Assembly (NCBI RefSeq): GCF_001439735.1
Contig: NZ_JYLN01000001.1
Coordinates: forward strand, 186,001-250,000
Direction of reading: 5' to 3'
Length of the DNA: 64,000 bases
Source of the DNA: Pseudomonas paralactis
GTDB taxonomy: Bacteria > Pseudomonadota > Gammaproteobacteria > Pseudomonadales > Pseudomonadaceae
How positions within the stretch are numbered: the stretch's first letter is position 1; each line of letters starts with the position of its first letter. The position numbers were made by a program, and so were the translations under genes. Under the pieces are notes generated by a model. The model did not search any database and was not told the DNA's origin. It worked only from the letters and a program-made list of their open reading frames with translations. Below are positions 43,097 through 52,118 of this stretch, piece after piece.

Positions 43097-44793
43097 GCGT
43101 CCTCTCCACGGGTAACACGCAGCACTTCTTCCAGGGACGTGACACCTGCCAGCGCCTGACGCAAGCCGTCTTCATACAAGGTGCGCAAACCGCCGCGGCG
43201 CGCGGCCTGCTCAAGGGTGGCGGCGTCGGCGTGGGCCATCAGCAGGCCGCGCAACTCGTCGTTCATCACCAGCAATTCGGTGAGGGCGCTACGGCCATGG
43301 TAGTCGCCGTGATACAGCAAAATCGGGCGCTGCTCGGTCAGGCGATCCAGGCCATGCTCCTTGATCAGCGCAGGCGGCGCCTGGAACGCAACCCGCGTGG
43401 CCGGGTCCAGGCGCCGCACCAGGCGCTGGGCGAGAATGCCACTGACGGTGGAGGCGATCAGGTAGCTTTCCACGCCCATGTCCAGTAAGCGCGTGATGCT
43501 CGCGGCCGCGCTGTTGGTGTGCAGGGTTGAGAGCACCAGATGGCCGGTGAGTGAAGACTGGACGGCAATGCGGCACGTTTCCAGGTCGCGGATTTCACCG
43601 ATCATGATCACGTCCGGGTCCTGACGCACGATGGCGCGCAGCGCTGCGGTAAAGTCCAGGCCGATGGCGGGCTTGACCTGGATCTGGTTGATGCCTTCAA
43701 GCTGGTATTCCACCGGGTCTTCCACGGTGATGATCTTGCGTTCAGCGGTATTGAGCCGCGACAAGGCGGTGTAAAGCGTGGTGGTTTTGCCCGAACCGGT
43801 GGGCCCGGTGACCAGCAGGATGCCGTGGGGCCGCTCCAGCAGATCAAGGAAGGCTGCCAGGCGCTCGCCGTCAAAACCCAGGCAGGGAAAGTCGAACTGC
43901 ACGGTTTGCCGGTCCAACAGGCGCATCACCACCGACTCACCGAAGCTGGTGGGCACCGTAGACACCCGCAAATCCAAAGCCTTGCCCTGAATGCGCAGCA
44001 TGATGCGCCCATCCTGGGGCACGCGCCGCTCGGCAATATCCAGGCGCGCCATGATCTTCACTCGCGAGATCACCGCCGCCGACGAACTGGCGGGCGGCGC
44101 TTCGGCGTCGTGCAGCACGCCGTCGATGCGGTAGCGCACCTTGAACTGGTTTTCGAAGGGTTCGATATGGATATCCGAGGCGCGTTGTTCCACGGCGCGT
44201 TGCAGGATCAGGTTGACCAGGCGAATCACCGGCGCTTCGGAAGCCATGTCTTTGAGGTGCTCGATATCTTCGAGGGCGCCGCCCTGCTCATCGAGGTTTT
44301 CGATCAGCGTGCCCATGGCCGAACGGCCCTGGCCGTAGTAACGCTCGATCAGGCTCTCGACATCGGTATGCGCGCCGATGGCAAGCCAGACAGGCACTTG
44401 GCAGGCATAGGCCAGGGCCTGAAACGGATACAACTGCGTCGGGTTGGCAGCCAGCACGCGCAGGCCGCCCTCGTCCCAGCCCATGGGCACCAGGTGGTAG
44501 TGACGCAGGAAGCGCTCGGTCACGGCGGGCAACGGGTCGAGCAACGGCGGCGCTGCGTCGACCGGCAGCAATGGCGCAGCCAGCAGATCGGCCCAGGCGC
44601 GGGCCAGTTCGATTTCCGACACCAGACCCAGGCGCGTGAGTAAACCCAGCAGGTCGAGAGGGTCCCTGGATAAGCGCCGGGCGCGTTCCAGATCCAGCGT
44701 TTTCAGCCCGGCGTGCTGCATCAGCCACGCGCACACCTGGTCGGTGTGCGGGATGTGCATCTTGCAAGCATCGATGGGGGCTGGCGACATCAT
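43093..44793 (-). CDS. gspE: Type II secretion assembly ATPase GspE
   Basis: 566 residues. N-terminal domains for GspL contact, then the ATPase core: LLVTGPTGSGKTTTLYTALS (Walker A), ITVEDPVEYQLEGINQIQ (Asp box), VIMIGEIRDLETCRIAVQSS (Walker B), GHLVLSTLHTNSAA (His box). The zinc-binding tetracysteine loop of most GspE proteins is gone: the region after LAQRLVRRLDP has no Cys. First gene of the operon; ATG 44793 has no clear ribosome site and ATG 44760 is an alternative. Confidence 0.94.
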   Translation of the reverse strand: MMSPAPIDACKMHIPHTDQVCAWLMQHAGLKTLDLERARRLSRDPLDLLGLLTRLGLVSEIELARAWADLLAAPLLPVDAAPPLLDPLPAVTERFLRHYHLVPMGWDEGGLRVLAANPTQLYPFQALAYACQVPVWLAIGAHTDVESLIERYYGQGRSAMGTLIENLDEQGGALEDIEHLKDMASEAPVIRLVNLILQRAVEQRASDIHIEPFENQFKVRYRIDGVLHDAEAPPASSSAAVISRVKIMARLDIAERRVPQDGRIMLRIQGKALDLRVSTVPTSFGESVVMRLLDRQTVQFDFPCLGFDGERLAAFLDLLERPHGILLVTGPTGSGKTTTLYTALSRLNTAERKIITVEDPVEYQLEGINQIQVKPAIGLDFTAALRAIVRQDPDVIMIGEIRDLETCRIAVQSSLTGHLVLSTLHTNSAAASITRLLDMGVESYLIASTVSGILAQRLVRRLDPATRVAFQAPPALIKEHGLDRLTEQRPILLYHGDYHGRSALTELLVMNDELRGLLMAHADAATLEQAARRGGLRTLYEDGLRQALAGVTSLEEVLRVTRGEDA

Positions 44794-45015
44794 TGAGGAA
44801 TATCTAACGTTGCGAAAAGTATGGCTATTTGGAACTACCGAACAATGCCATTAGTTCGCCACAGCCGATGCAGAAGTTAGCCGGGGGTATCGACTGGAAG
44901 TTATAGCTCTAGTTCCTGCTGGCGGGAAATTAAATACAAAACATTGCCAAATACACTGATTTAGAGCGTTAGCAGCCAATAGCCACTAGTTGCACTTAGC
45001 CATACTCCGTAATGA
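44794..45015. other. AT-rich intergenic stretch upstream of the secretion operon
   Basis: 222 bases of lower GC than the flanks, with no gene. It must contain the promoter of the gsp operon and the end of the lacI-type transcript. No clear terminator hairpin or known operator is seen. Confidence 0.5.
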
Positions 45016-46056
45016 CTAGGTACTTTCCCTTTCAATTAACTGACAGTGCAAGAGATTCAAGCGTGCAACTTCGCCCTCAATCGGTAATACACCCAGACTT
45101 TGCAGAACGCGGGAGGCGGCTAATACACCAATCTGCAGGGCCGGTGGCTGGATCGTGCTGAGGCTGGGCAGCAACATCTGTGCGAAGGGGTAATCGCCAA
45201 AGCCTAATACGGCGCAGTCCCGGGGGATGCTTAGCCCGGCGCGTTGGCCGGCGAGCAAGCCGCCGGCAGCCAGGTTGTCGTTGGCAAAGAAGATCGCGTC
45301 GGGCCGGGTGACCTGCCCCATCAACGCCTCCATGGCCTGCTTGCCCGCCTCGAAAGGCGCGCGGTCGGCGTCCGGGACAAAGACCCAGGGCTGCACACCC
45401 AGCTCGCTCAAGGTGGCGGTAAAACCATCACGGCGCTCCAGCGCGCTGAAATCCCCCGCCGCGCTGTTCTGCACGAAAGCGATACGCCGATAGCCCTTGC
45501 CATGCAGGTAGCGCGCAGCAGTGACCCCCACTTGGTAATGGGAAAAACCCACTTGCAACGGCTCGCGTTCCGGCACGTAGTCCCAGGTTTCCACCACTGG
45601 GATATCCACTTCGGCGATCATCTTTTCCGTGCCTGGGCTATGGAAGCGGCTGGTCAGCACCAGCGCGGCCGGCGACCAGCCGAGAAAGGCGCGCACCGCG
45701 CTTTCCTCTTGCTCGACGCTGAAATAGCTGGACGCCAGCAACAGCTGATAACCGTGGCGGCTGAGGGTATCGCTGAAGCCCTGCAAGGTATTGGCAAAGA
45801 TCGGCCCCGAGATATTCGGAATCACCATCGCGACGATTTTGCCTCGCGCAGAGGCCAAGCCACCGGCCACCAGATTGGGCACATACCCCAATTGCGCCAC
45901 CACCTCGGCGATACGCTCGCGGCGCTCGGGCGAGACCTGCTCCGGCTGGTTGAAGTAACGCGACACCGTAATCGCCGACACCCCGGCCTGGCGTGCCACG
46001 GTGTTCAGGGTGACGCGTCCGGCGCCCCGGCGTTTGCGCGGTGGGTGTTCGCTCAC
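45016..46056 (-). CDS. LacI-family repressor
   Basis: 346 residues. N-terminal LacI helix-turn-helix (LNTVARQAGVSAITVSRYF, hinge YVPNLVAGGLAS) and a periplasmic-binding-like effector domain (IPNISGPIFANTLQGFSDTL, FFANDNLAAGGLLAGQRAGL). It resembles gluconate-type regulators (GntR/IdnR group). It is divergent from a TonB receptor and FMN monooxygenase; the palindrome between them is the likely operator. A sugar-type LacI regulator controlling such a pair is unusual and the effector is unknown. Confidence 0.9.
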   Translation of the reverse strand: MSEHPPRKRRGAGRVTLNTVARQAGVSAITVSRYFNQPEQVSPERRERIAEVVAQLGYVPNLVAGGLASARGKIVAMVIPNISGPIFANTLQGFSDTLSRHGYQLLLASSYFSVEQEESAVRAFLGWSPAALVLTSRFHSPGTEKMIAEVDIPVVETWDYVPEREPLQVGFSHYQVGVTAARYLHGKGYRRIAFVQNSAAGDFSALERRDGFTATLSELGVQPWVFVPDADRAPFEAGKQAMEALMGQVTRPDAIFFANDNLAAGGLLAGQRAGLSIPRDCAVLGFGDYPFAQMLLPSLSTIQPPALQIGVLAASRVLQSLGVLPIEGEVARLNLLHCQLIEREST

Positions 46057-46136
46057 GAAATAGACCTATAAAAAAGGAATATAAAACTAATTTTTTAGTA
46101 TTTGACGCTCTAAATCCGCGCCTTCAATAATGCCGA

Positions 46137-46150
46137 TGTTAGCGCTAACA
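46137..46150. promoter_or_regulatory. Perfect 14-bp palindrome, candidate LacI-family operator
   Basis: TGTTAGCGCTAACA, symmetric with a central CG as in operators of the LacI/GalR family, lies 80 bases upstream of the lacI-type start and 106 upstream of the TonB-receptor ATG. It may repress both. Confidence 0.7.
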
Positions 46151-46256
46151 AGGCGCAATGTCTGCTACTCGCTCGAGCGAATGCCAAGACATTTTCACAG
46201 GCGCTGACGGTCGCAGAACCGCAGCGGACCAGGGTATTTTTTCGAGCGGGCACAGC

Positions 46257-48449
46257 ATGCATAACTTTCCACGGCACACCCCTTTGTTGCTCCTGGCTGG
46301 CCTCTGCGCCCTGCCCGTGTGCGGCGCGGTTGCAGCTGACGAGCAAGAGCCCACGCTCCAATCCATAACGGTTACCGCTACCCGCCGCGAAGAGTCGCTG
46401 CAAAAAGTCCCGGTGGCCGTCTCGGTGCTTGATGGCGAACAACTGGAGCGCGATAACCGCAACGGTGTGGCGAGCATCGCGCAGCAGGTGCCGTCACTGA
46501 ACTTTCGCACCGGCGCGTCGAACAAGGACACCTCACTGTTCGTGCGCGGCGTGGGCACCATTTCTACCTCGCCAGGGGTGGAGCCCACTGTGGCCACGGT
46601 GATCGACGGCGTGGTCTATGCACGCCCCGGCCAGGCCACCCTCGACCTGCTGGACCTTGAGCGCATCGAAGTACTGCGCGGCCCGCAAGGCACGCTGTTC
46701 GGCAAGAACGCCTCGGCCGGCGTGCTGAATATCACCAGCAAGGCGCCGACGGCCCAGACCCACGGGTTTATCGATCAATCGTTCTACAGCGGCAATGAAA
46801 GCCGCACGCGCTTCGGCATCGGCGGCAGCCTGATACCGGAGGTACTCAAAGGCTCGATCAGCACCTTGTTCGGCAGCTACGACGGCAACGTCGACAACCG
46901 CCATAACGGCCAGGAGGTCAATGGCTACAACCACAAGGGCGTTCGCGGCAAGCTGGAGTTCACGCCCAACGACGACGTGAAGCTGACCCTGATCGCCGAT
47001 TACATGCAGTCCCACGATGACGCGCCCAATGGTGTGGTCAGCAAGTCCCTGAACCCGGCGTTCAGCAATGCCTTGAGGCCGGTGCGCGCCTCAAGCGACA
47101 AGCGCGATATCAACACCGATACCCGCAGCCATGTGCAAGACACCAACAAGGGCCTGTCGGCACAGTTGGACTGGAACCTGGGCGACTACACCCTGACCTC
47201 GATCACCGCCTGGCGCGGCTGGGACAACACCCAATACCAGGACGGCGACCGCCTCGGCACCGTCACCGCCGCCTTCCCCGGCACCGCCGACAAAGGCGAC
47301 CTGGCGTTCGACCAGTATTCCCAGGAGCTGCGCCTGGCCTCGCCCAAAGGTGAATTGCTTGAGTACGTCGGTGGCCTGTTCTACATGCATGGCAAGGACG
47401 AAGAAACCTATCAGCGCACCCTCACTTCCACCACGCGCACCGACCGTGGTATCGCCGACTACAGCACCACCAGCGACAGCTACGCGGCGTTCGGCGAGAC
47501 CACGCTCAACTTCACCTCGCGCTTTCGTGGCATCGCCGGCTTGCGTTATACCCATGACGATTTGAAGTACGACCACCGCCGCGTGTCCACCTCTGCCACC
47601 ACCGTCAGCGGCATTCAACCGGCGACGTCGAGTTCCGGCTCGGTAGACGAGGACGGTTGGTCCGGTCGGCTGGGCGTGCAATACGACATCAGCGACACCG
47701 TCACCAGCTACCTCACCTACTCGCGGGGCTATAAAGGCCCGGCCTACAACGTGTTCTTCAACATGCAGCCGCGCGACACCGAGGCGCTCAAGCCGGAGAC
47801 TTCCAACACCTGGGAAGCCGGGATCAAGGCCACCGCGTGGAACAACCGCCTGACCACCAACCTGGCGGTGTTCCACAGTGATTACGACAACTACCAGGCC
47901 AACTTTTTTGACACCGTCGCCGGCCAGGTGGTGACGCGCCTGATCAACGCCGGCCGCGTCAGCACCGAAGGCGTCGAGCTCGATTATGCGTTGCAGGCCA
48001 CCCGGCAACTCAAGCTCTCCGGCGCCCTGGCCTATACCCGAGCGCGTATCGATGAATTTGCCTGCCCGGCGGGTGCGGCGGCGACCTGCAATGTCAATGG
48101 CAAGCCACTGCCATTCAGCCCGGACTGGAAAAGCTACGTGCGCGCCGACTACACCATCCCCCTGGATAACGGCCTGGATGTCGAACTGGGCACCGACTAC
48201 AGCTGGCAGAGCGAAGTGCAGTACGACATCAGCCAGAACCTGGACACCAAGCAAGGCGCGTACGGCATCTGGAACGCCAGCGTGGCCCTGGCCGACTACA
48301 CCGCTGGCTGGCGCGTGGCGCTGTTGGCGAAGAACCTCGCCGACAAATCCTACTCACCGCTGCTGGCCAGCGGCGGCAATTACATCTACCGCGCCGTGCC
48401 CCGTGACGATGAACGTTACTTCGGCGTGCAACTGCGCAAGGATTTCTAA
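46257..48449 (+). CDS. TonB-dependent outer membrane receptor
   Basis: 730 residues. Signal peptide (LLLLAGLCALPVCGAVAA), TonB box ITVTATRREE, plug domain (VPVAVSVLDGEQLERDN, LERIEVLRGPQGTLFGKNAS) and a 22-strand barrel ending FGVQLRKDF. The plug/barrel style is that of receptors for unusual organic compounds rather than classical siderophores (RGVGTISTSPGVEPTVATVI). The monooxygenase gene begins 1 base after its stop, so the substrate is probably the one that enzyme attacks. ATG 46257 has a weak ribosome site. Confidence 0.92.
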   Translation: MHNFPRHTPLLLLAGLCALPVCGAVAADEQEPTLQSITVTATRREESLQKVPVAVSVLDGEQLERDNRNGVASIAQQVPSLNFRTGASNKDTSLFVRGVGTISTSPGVEPTVATVIDGVVYARPGQATLDLLDLERIEVLRGPQGTLFGKNASAGVLNITSKAPTAQTHGFIDQSFYSGNESRTRFGIGGSLIPEVLKGSISTLFGSYDGNVDNRHNGQEVNGYNHKGVRGKLEFTPNDDVKLTLIADYMQSHDDAPNGVVSKSLNPAFSNALRPVRASSDKRDINTDTRSHVQDTNKGLSAQLDWNLGDYTLTSITAWRGWDNTQYQDGDRLGTVTAAFPGTADKGDLAFDQYSQELRLASPKGELLEYVGGLFYMHGKDEETYQRTLTSTTRTDRGIADYSTTSDSYAAFGETTLNFTSRFRGIAGLRYTHDDLKYDHRRVSTSATTVSGIQPATSSSGSVDEDGWSGRLGVQYDISDTVTSYLTYSRGYKGPAYNVFFNMQPRDTEALKPETSNTWEAGIKATAWNNRLTTNLAVFHSDYDNYQANFFDTVAGQVVTRLINAGRVSTEGVELDYALQATRQLKLSGALAYTRARIDEFACPAGAAATCNVNGKPLPFSPDWKSYVRADYTIPLDNGLDVELGTDYSWQSEVQYDISQNLDTKQGAYGIWNASVALADYTAGWRVALLAKNLADKSYSPLLASGGNYIYRAVPRDDERYFGVQLRKDF

Positions 48450-48450
48450 C

Positions 48451-49782
48451 ATGAGCCGTCAACTCAAACTCGGCGCGTTCCTGATGGCTACCGGGCACCA
48501 CGTGGCCGCCTGGCGCCACCCCGATGTACCGGCGAATGCCGGGCTGGATTTCGCCCACTACAAGCATGTGGCACGGGTGGCGGAGGCGGCGAAGTTCGAC
48601 GCACTGTTCGTGGCCGACAGCATTGCCGCCGCCACCGGTGAGGTCGCCAGCCAGATGGCGCGTTCGGATCATTTTGAGCCGCTCACCCTGCTCTCGGCAC
48701 TCAGTGCGGTGACCGAGCATATCGGCCTGATCGCCACCGCCACCACCAGCTACAACGAGCCCTACCATGTAGCGCGCAAATTTGCCTCGCTGGATCATCT
48801 GTCCGGTGGCCGTGCAGGCTGGAATCTGGTGACCTCGGACAATGCCGCCGAGGCGCTGAATTTCGGCCGCGACGAACACCTGGGCCACGCCGAACGCTAC
48901 AGCCGCGCACGGGAGTTTCATCAGGTGGTGACGGGCCTGTGGGACAGCTGGGACGACGACGCGTTCGTGCGCGACAAGGCCAGCGGTCGTTATTACGACC
49001 CGCATAAACGCCATGTGCTGGATCATGTTGGCGAGCATTTCCAGGTCAAAGGCCCCCTGAACGTGGCGCGCTCGCCCCAGGGCCAGCCGGTGATCGTACA
49101 GGCCGGCTCTTCGCAGACCGGCCGGGAACTGGCGGCGCAGACTGCCGAGGTGGTGTTTACCGCACAGACTTCGCTGGCCGAGGCTCAAGCGTTTTACCGC
49201 GACCTCAAGGGGCGTCTGGGCCAATACGGACGGGCGGCCGATTCGCTGAAAATCATGCCGGGCATGTTCGTGGTGGTCGGGCAAACCGAAGCCTTGGCCC
49301 AAGCCAAATTCGAAGCGCTCCAGGCGCTGGTGGAACCCGCGGTGGGCGTCGCGTTGCTGGGACGCATGTTGGGTAATTTCGACCTGTCCGGCTACCCGCT
49401 GGATGGGCCGCTACCCGAATTACCCTTGACCGACAGCGGGCAACGCAGCCGCCAGCAACTGCTGAGCGAACTGGCCCAGCGCGAACAACTGACGCTGGCG
49501 CAACTGGGCCGACGCATTGCCGGTGGACGCGGTCATTACAGCGTGATCGGCACGCCCACGCAGATCGCCGATGAGCTGCAGCGCTGGTTCGAAGAAGGCG
49601 CGGCGGATGGCTTCAATATTCTGGTGCCGCACCTGCCGGGCGGGCTGGAGGATTTTGCCCGCCTCATCGTTCCCGAGCTACAGCGGCGTGGCTTGTTTCG
49701 GCGCGAATACACAGGCACCACACTGCGTGAAAACCTCGGGTTGGCGCGCCCGGTCAGCCGCTACAAGACGGCTCAATCATGA
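48451..49782 (+). CDS. FMN-dependent monooxygenase, NtaA/SnaA/DszA family
   Basis: 443 residues, bacterial luciferase-like TIM barrel. LGAFLMATGHHVAAWRHPD, FDALFVADS, FEPLTLLSALSAVTEHIGLI, WNLVTSDNAAEALNFGRDEH and VIVQAGSSQTGRELAAQTAE are typical of the nitrilotriacetate/dibenzothiophene sulfone/sulfonate monooxygenase group. It needs FMNH2 from a reductase, and none is encoded here. Likely substrate: an imported sulfur or nitrogen compound brought in by the linked TonB receptor. Confidence 0.9.
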   Translation: MSRQLKLGAFLMATGHHVAAWRHPDVPANAGLDFAHYKHVARVAEAAKFDALFVADSIAAATGEVASQMARSDHFEPLTLLSALSAVTEHIGLIATATTSYNEPYHVARKFASLDHLSGGRAGWNLVTSDNAAEALNFGRDEHLGHAERYSRAREFHQVVTGLWDSWDDDAFVRDKASGRYYDPHKRHVLDHVGEHFQVKGPLNVARSPQGQPVIVQAGSSQTGRELAAQTAEVVFTAQTSLAEAQAFYRDLKGRLGQYGRAADSLKIMPGMFVVVGQTEALAQAKFEALQALVEPAVGVALLGRMLGNFDLSGYPLDGPLPELPLTDSGQRSRQQLLSELAQREQLTLAQLGRRIAGGRGHYSVIGTPTQIADELQRWFEEGAADGFNILVPHLPGGLEDFARLIVPELQRRGLFRREYTGTTLRENLGLARPVSRYKTAQS

Positions 49783-49822
49783 AGAACACGGTGCGCGCGC
49801 CGAGCAAAGGTGGCCTGGGCGA

Positions 49823-50515
49823 TTACTGTTTTGTCGCCAACACGAACCGGTGCACGAGCCCACCAAACACACCACCGAGTAAAGGCACCACCCAGAACAC
49901 CCACAACTGAGCCATCGCCCAATCGCCTTGAAACAGTGCTACGCCCGTACTGCGCGCCGGGTTAACCGATGTGTTGCTCACCGGAATACTGATCAGGTGA
50001 ATCAAGACCAGCGCAAACCCAATGGCCAGCGGCGCAAAACCGGCCGGCGCCTTTTTATCGGTAACACCCAGGATAATCAGCAGGAAAAACGCCGTGAGTA
50101 CAAACTCGCTCACCACCACTGACAGAAACGAGAAGCCACCTGGAGAGTGCTCGCCATAACCATTAGTGGCAAACCCCGCCGACACATCAAACCCGGCCTT
50201 GCCGCTGGCGATGAGGTACAACACCCCGGCCGCTGCAATCGCACCCAGAACCTGAGTGAGGATGTAGGGCAGTACGTCCTTGCCACCCATACGCCCCGCG
50301 GCGAGCAAACCCAGAGTGACCGCCGGATTGAAATGACCGCCGGAAATATGGCCGACGGCGTAGGCCATGGTTAATACCGTCAAGCCAAATGCCAATGCCA
50401 CGCCGGCAAAACCAATGCCCAACTCAGGGAACGCGGCCGCCAACACCGCACTGCCACAACCGCCCAGAACCAGCCAGAACGTGCCGAAGAACTCGGCGGC
50501 TAGACGTTTTGTCAT
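49823..50515 (-). CDS. aqpZ: Aquaporin Z
   Basis: 230 residues, six membrane helices and the two pore motifs: [10 protein letters not shown] and SVNPARSTG. Starts [21 protein letters not shown], near-identical in style to E. coli AqpZ. Narrow-filter residues His (HISGG... region) and Arg (NPARS) fit a water rather than glycerol channel. Start after AAGGAGTTTCCTG. Not linked to its neighbours by an operon. Confidence 0.95.
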   Translation of the reverse strand: MTKRLAAEFFGTFWLVLGGCGSAVLAAAFPELGIGFAGVALAFGLTVLTMAYAVGHISGGHFNPAVTLGLLAAGRMGGKDVLPYILTQVLGAIAAAGVLYLIASGKAGFDVSAGFATNGYGEHSPGGFSFLSVVVSEFVLTAFFLLIILGVTDKKAPAGFAPLAIGFALVLIHLISIPVSNTSVNPARSTGVALFQGDWAMAQLWVFWVVPLLGGVFGGLVHRFVLATKQ

Positions 50516-50646
50516 CAGGAAACTCCTTGAAATAAGGTCGAAGAGTTGGAGCCTAACAACCGGGCATGGGTCTTGGATGTGGGAAATTTCCTTAGCGCAT
50601 GTCACATATGAACACGCGCCAGCAAGGCACTCTCCCCTGTGCATAT

Positions 50647-52029
50647 CTAGGCGGTTTCCAGCGCCCCTGTGGTAGCTGCCGCTTTCGGCGTTCTGCCGAG
50701 CATAGAGACAGGGATCGCCAGGATCAGCCCACCACTGACGAACAGACACAGGGCCAACACATAGGTGCCATTGTTGATGTTGCCGGTGAGGTTCTCGGCC
50801 ACGGCAGTGATCATCGCCCCGGTGAACCCCGACAGGTTGCCGATGGCGTTGATCATGCCGATGCCGGCTGCAGCCGCTACGCCCGACAACAAGGTCCCCG
50901 GCAGGGTCCAGAAAATCGGCATCAGGCTGAGAATCCCGGAGGCGGCGACGCTCAAAAAGAGTACGGACAACACCAGGTTGTCGGCAAAGAAGGCGCTGAA
51001 GATCAAGCCGACCCCACCGATAAAGGCAGGAATGGCCGCGTGCAAGCGCCGCTCGCCGGTACGGTTGGAGTGTCGAGCGTTTAGCAGCATCACCACCGTG
51101 GCGACCGCATAGGGTATGGCGGTCAGGAAGCCGATGTGCAAACTGTTGGTGATACCGCTGCTCTTGATAATCGAGGGCATCCAGAACGCCAGGCCGTAGA
51201 AGCCGGTGTTGAAGGTCAGCAAAATCAACACCAGCAACCACACCTTCGGGTTGAAGAACACCTCGCTCAAGCGCGTCGCCTTGCCGTGGTTATCGGTTTG
51301 CAGGTTGGCCTTGAGCAGGGCTTTTTCCGCCGCTGAAAGCCACTTGGCCTTGTCGATGTTGTCGGCCAGGCAAACGATCACGATGAAGGCCATGATGATC
51401 GACGGAAGCCCCTCGATGATCAGCATCCACTGCCAGCCCGACAGGCCGTGCACGCCCTGCATACTGTTCATCAGCCAACCGGACAACATGCCGCCCAGTG
51501 TCAGGCTGATCGGCATGGCCATCAGGAAGCCGGACATCACGCGACTTTGCCGGTGCGTTGGGAACCAATAATTGAGGTACAGAATCACGCCGGGGAAGAA
51601 GCCGGCCTCACACACCCCCAGAAGAAAGCGCAACACATAAAACATGCTGCTTGACTGGATACCGAAGAACCCAGCCAGTGGCACGGTGTAGGCCACCGCC
51701 ATGGAGATCACTGCCCAACTGAGCATGATGCGGGCGATCCAGAACCGTGCCCCGAAGCGATGCAGCAGCAGATTGCTGGGGACTTCGAAGAGGAAATACC
51801 CCCAGAAAAACATACTGGCGCCCAACGCATAGACCGTATTGCTGAACTGCAGCTCATTGAGCATATCCAGCTTGGCAAAGCCGATGTTGACCCGGTCCAG
51901 GTAGGCCGCCATGTAGCACAAGAGCAGGACGGGAAGGATGCGCCGGATGACTTTGCGGTAGGTCTGGTTTTCAAAGTCGAGTTCGCGAGATGACGCCTGT
52001 GCGGGCAAATGCTCGGATATGGTTTGCAT
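50647..52029 (-). CDS. MFS sugar-acid transporter (pentonate import)
   Basis: 460 residues, 12 membrane helices, anion:cation symporter branch: [35 protein letters not shown]. Relatives import galactonate, tartrate and aromatic acids. Its place 89 bases downstream of the ketoglutaric semialdehyde dehydrogenase gene, same direction, points to uptake of xylonate or arabinonate. ATG 52029 has only a weak ribosome site (GGGGTTACCTC). The start overlaps the foot of an upstream palindrome. Confidence 0.87.
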   Translation of the reverse strand: MQTISEHLPAQASSRELDFENQTYRKVIRRILPVLLLCYMAAYLDRVNIGFAKLDMLNELQFSNTVYALGASMFFWGYFLFEVPSNLLLHRFGARFWIARIMLSWAVISMAVAYTVPLAGFFGIQSSSMFYVLRFLLGVCEAGFFPGVILYLNYWFPTHRQSRVMSGFLMAMPISLTLGGMLSGWLMNSMQGVHGLSGWQWMLIIEGLPSIIMAFIVIVCLADNIDKAKWLSAAEKALLKANLQTDNHGKATRLSEVFFNPKVWLLVLILLTFNTGFYGLAFWMPSIIKSSGITNSLHIGFLTAIPYAVATVVMLLNARHSNRTGERRLHAAIPAFIGGVGLIFSAFFADNLVLSVLFLSVAASGILSLMPIFWTLPGTLLSGVAAAAGIGMINAIGNLSGFTGAMITAVAENLTGNINNGTYVLALCLFVSGGLILAIPVSMLGRTPKAAATTGALETA

Positions 52030-52042
52030 GAGGTAACCCCTG

Positions 52043-52058
52043 GGCATATGGATATGCC
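52043..52058. promoter_or_regulatory. 16-bp palindrome just upstream of the transporter start
   Basis: GGCATAT-GG-ATATGCC. It begins 13 bases before the transporter ATG and overlaps the ribosome-binding region. A hairpin here would affect translation; it could equally be a protein site. Confidence 0.4.
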
Positions 52059-52118
52059 TGATTATTTTTATCGAATGGGTCAAGCCGAATGAGCACTCAT
52101 CCGGCAGTGCTGCCGTTA

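Noticed and set aside
45227..46071. Plus-strand open frames opposite the lacI-type gene
   Set aside because: Antisense shadows; the LacI domains are clear on the minus strand.
47091..48254. 387-codon minus-strand open frame opposite the TonB receptor
   Set aside because: Val/Gly/His-rich antisense shadow without motifs or ribosome site.
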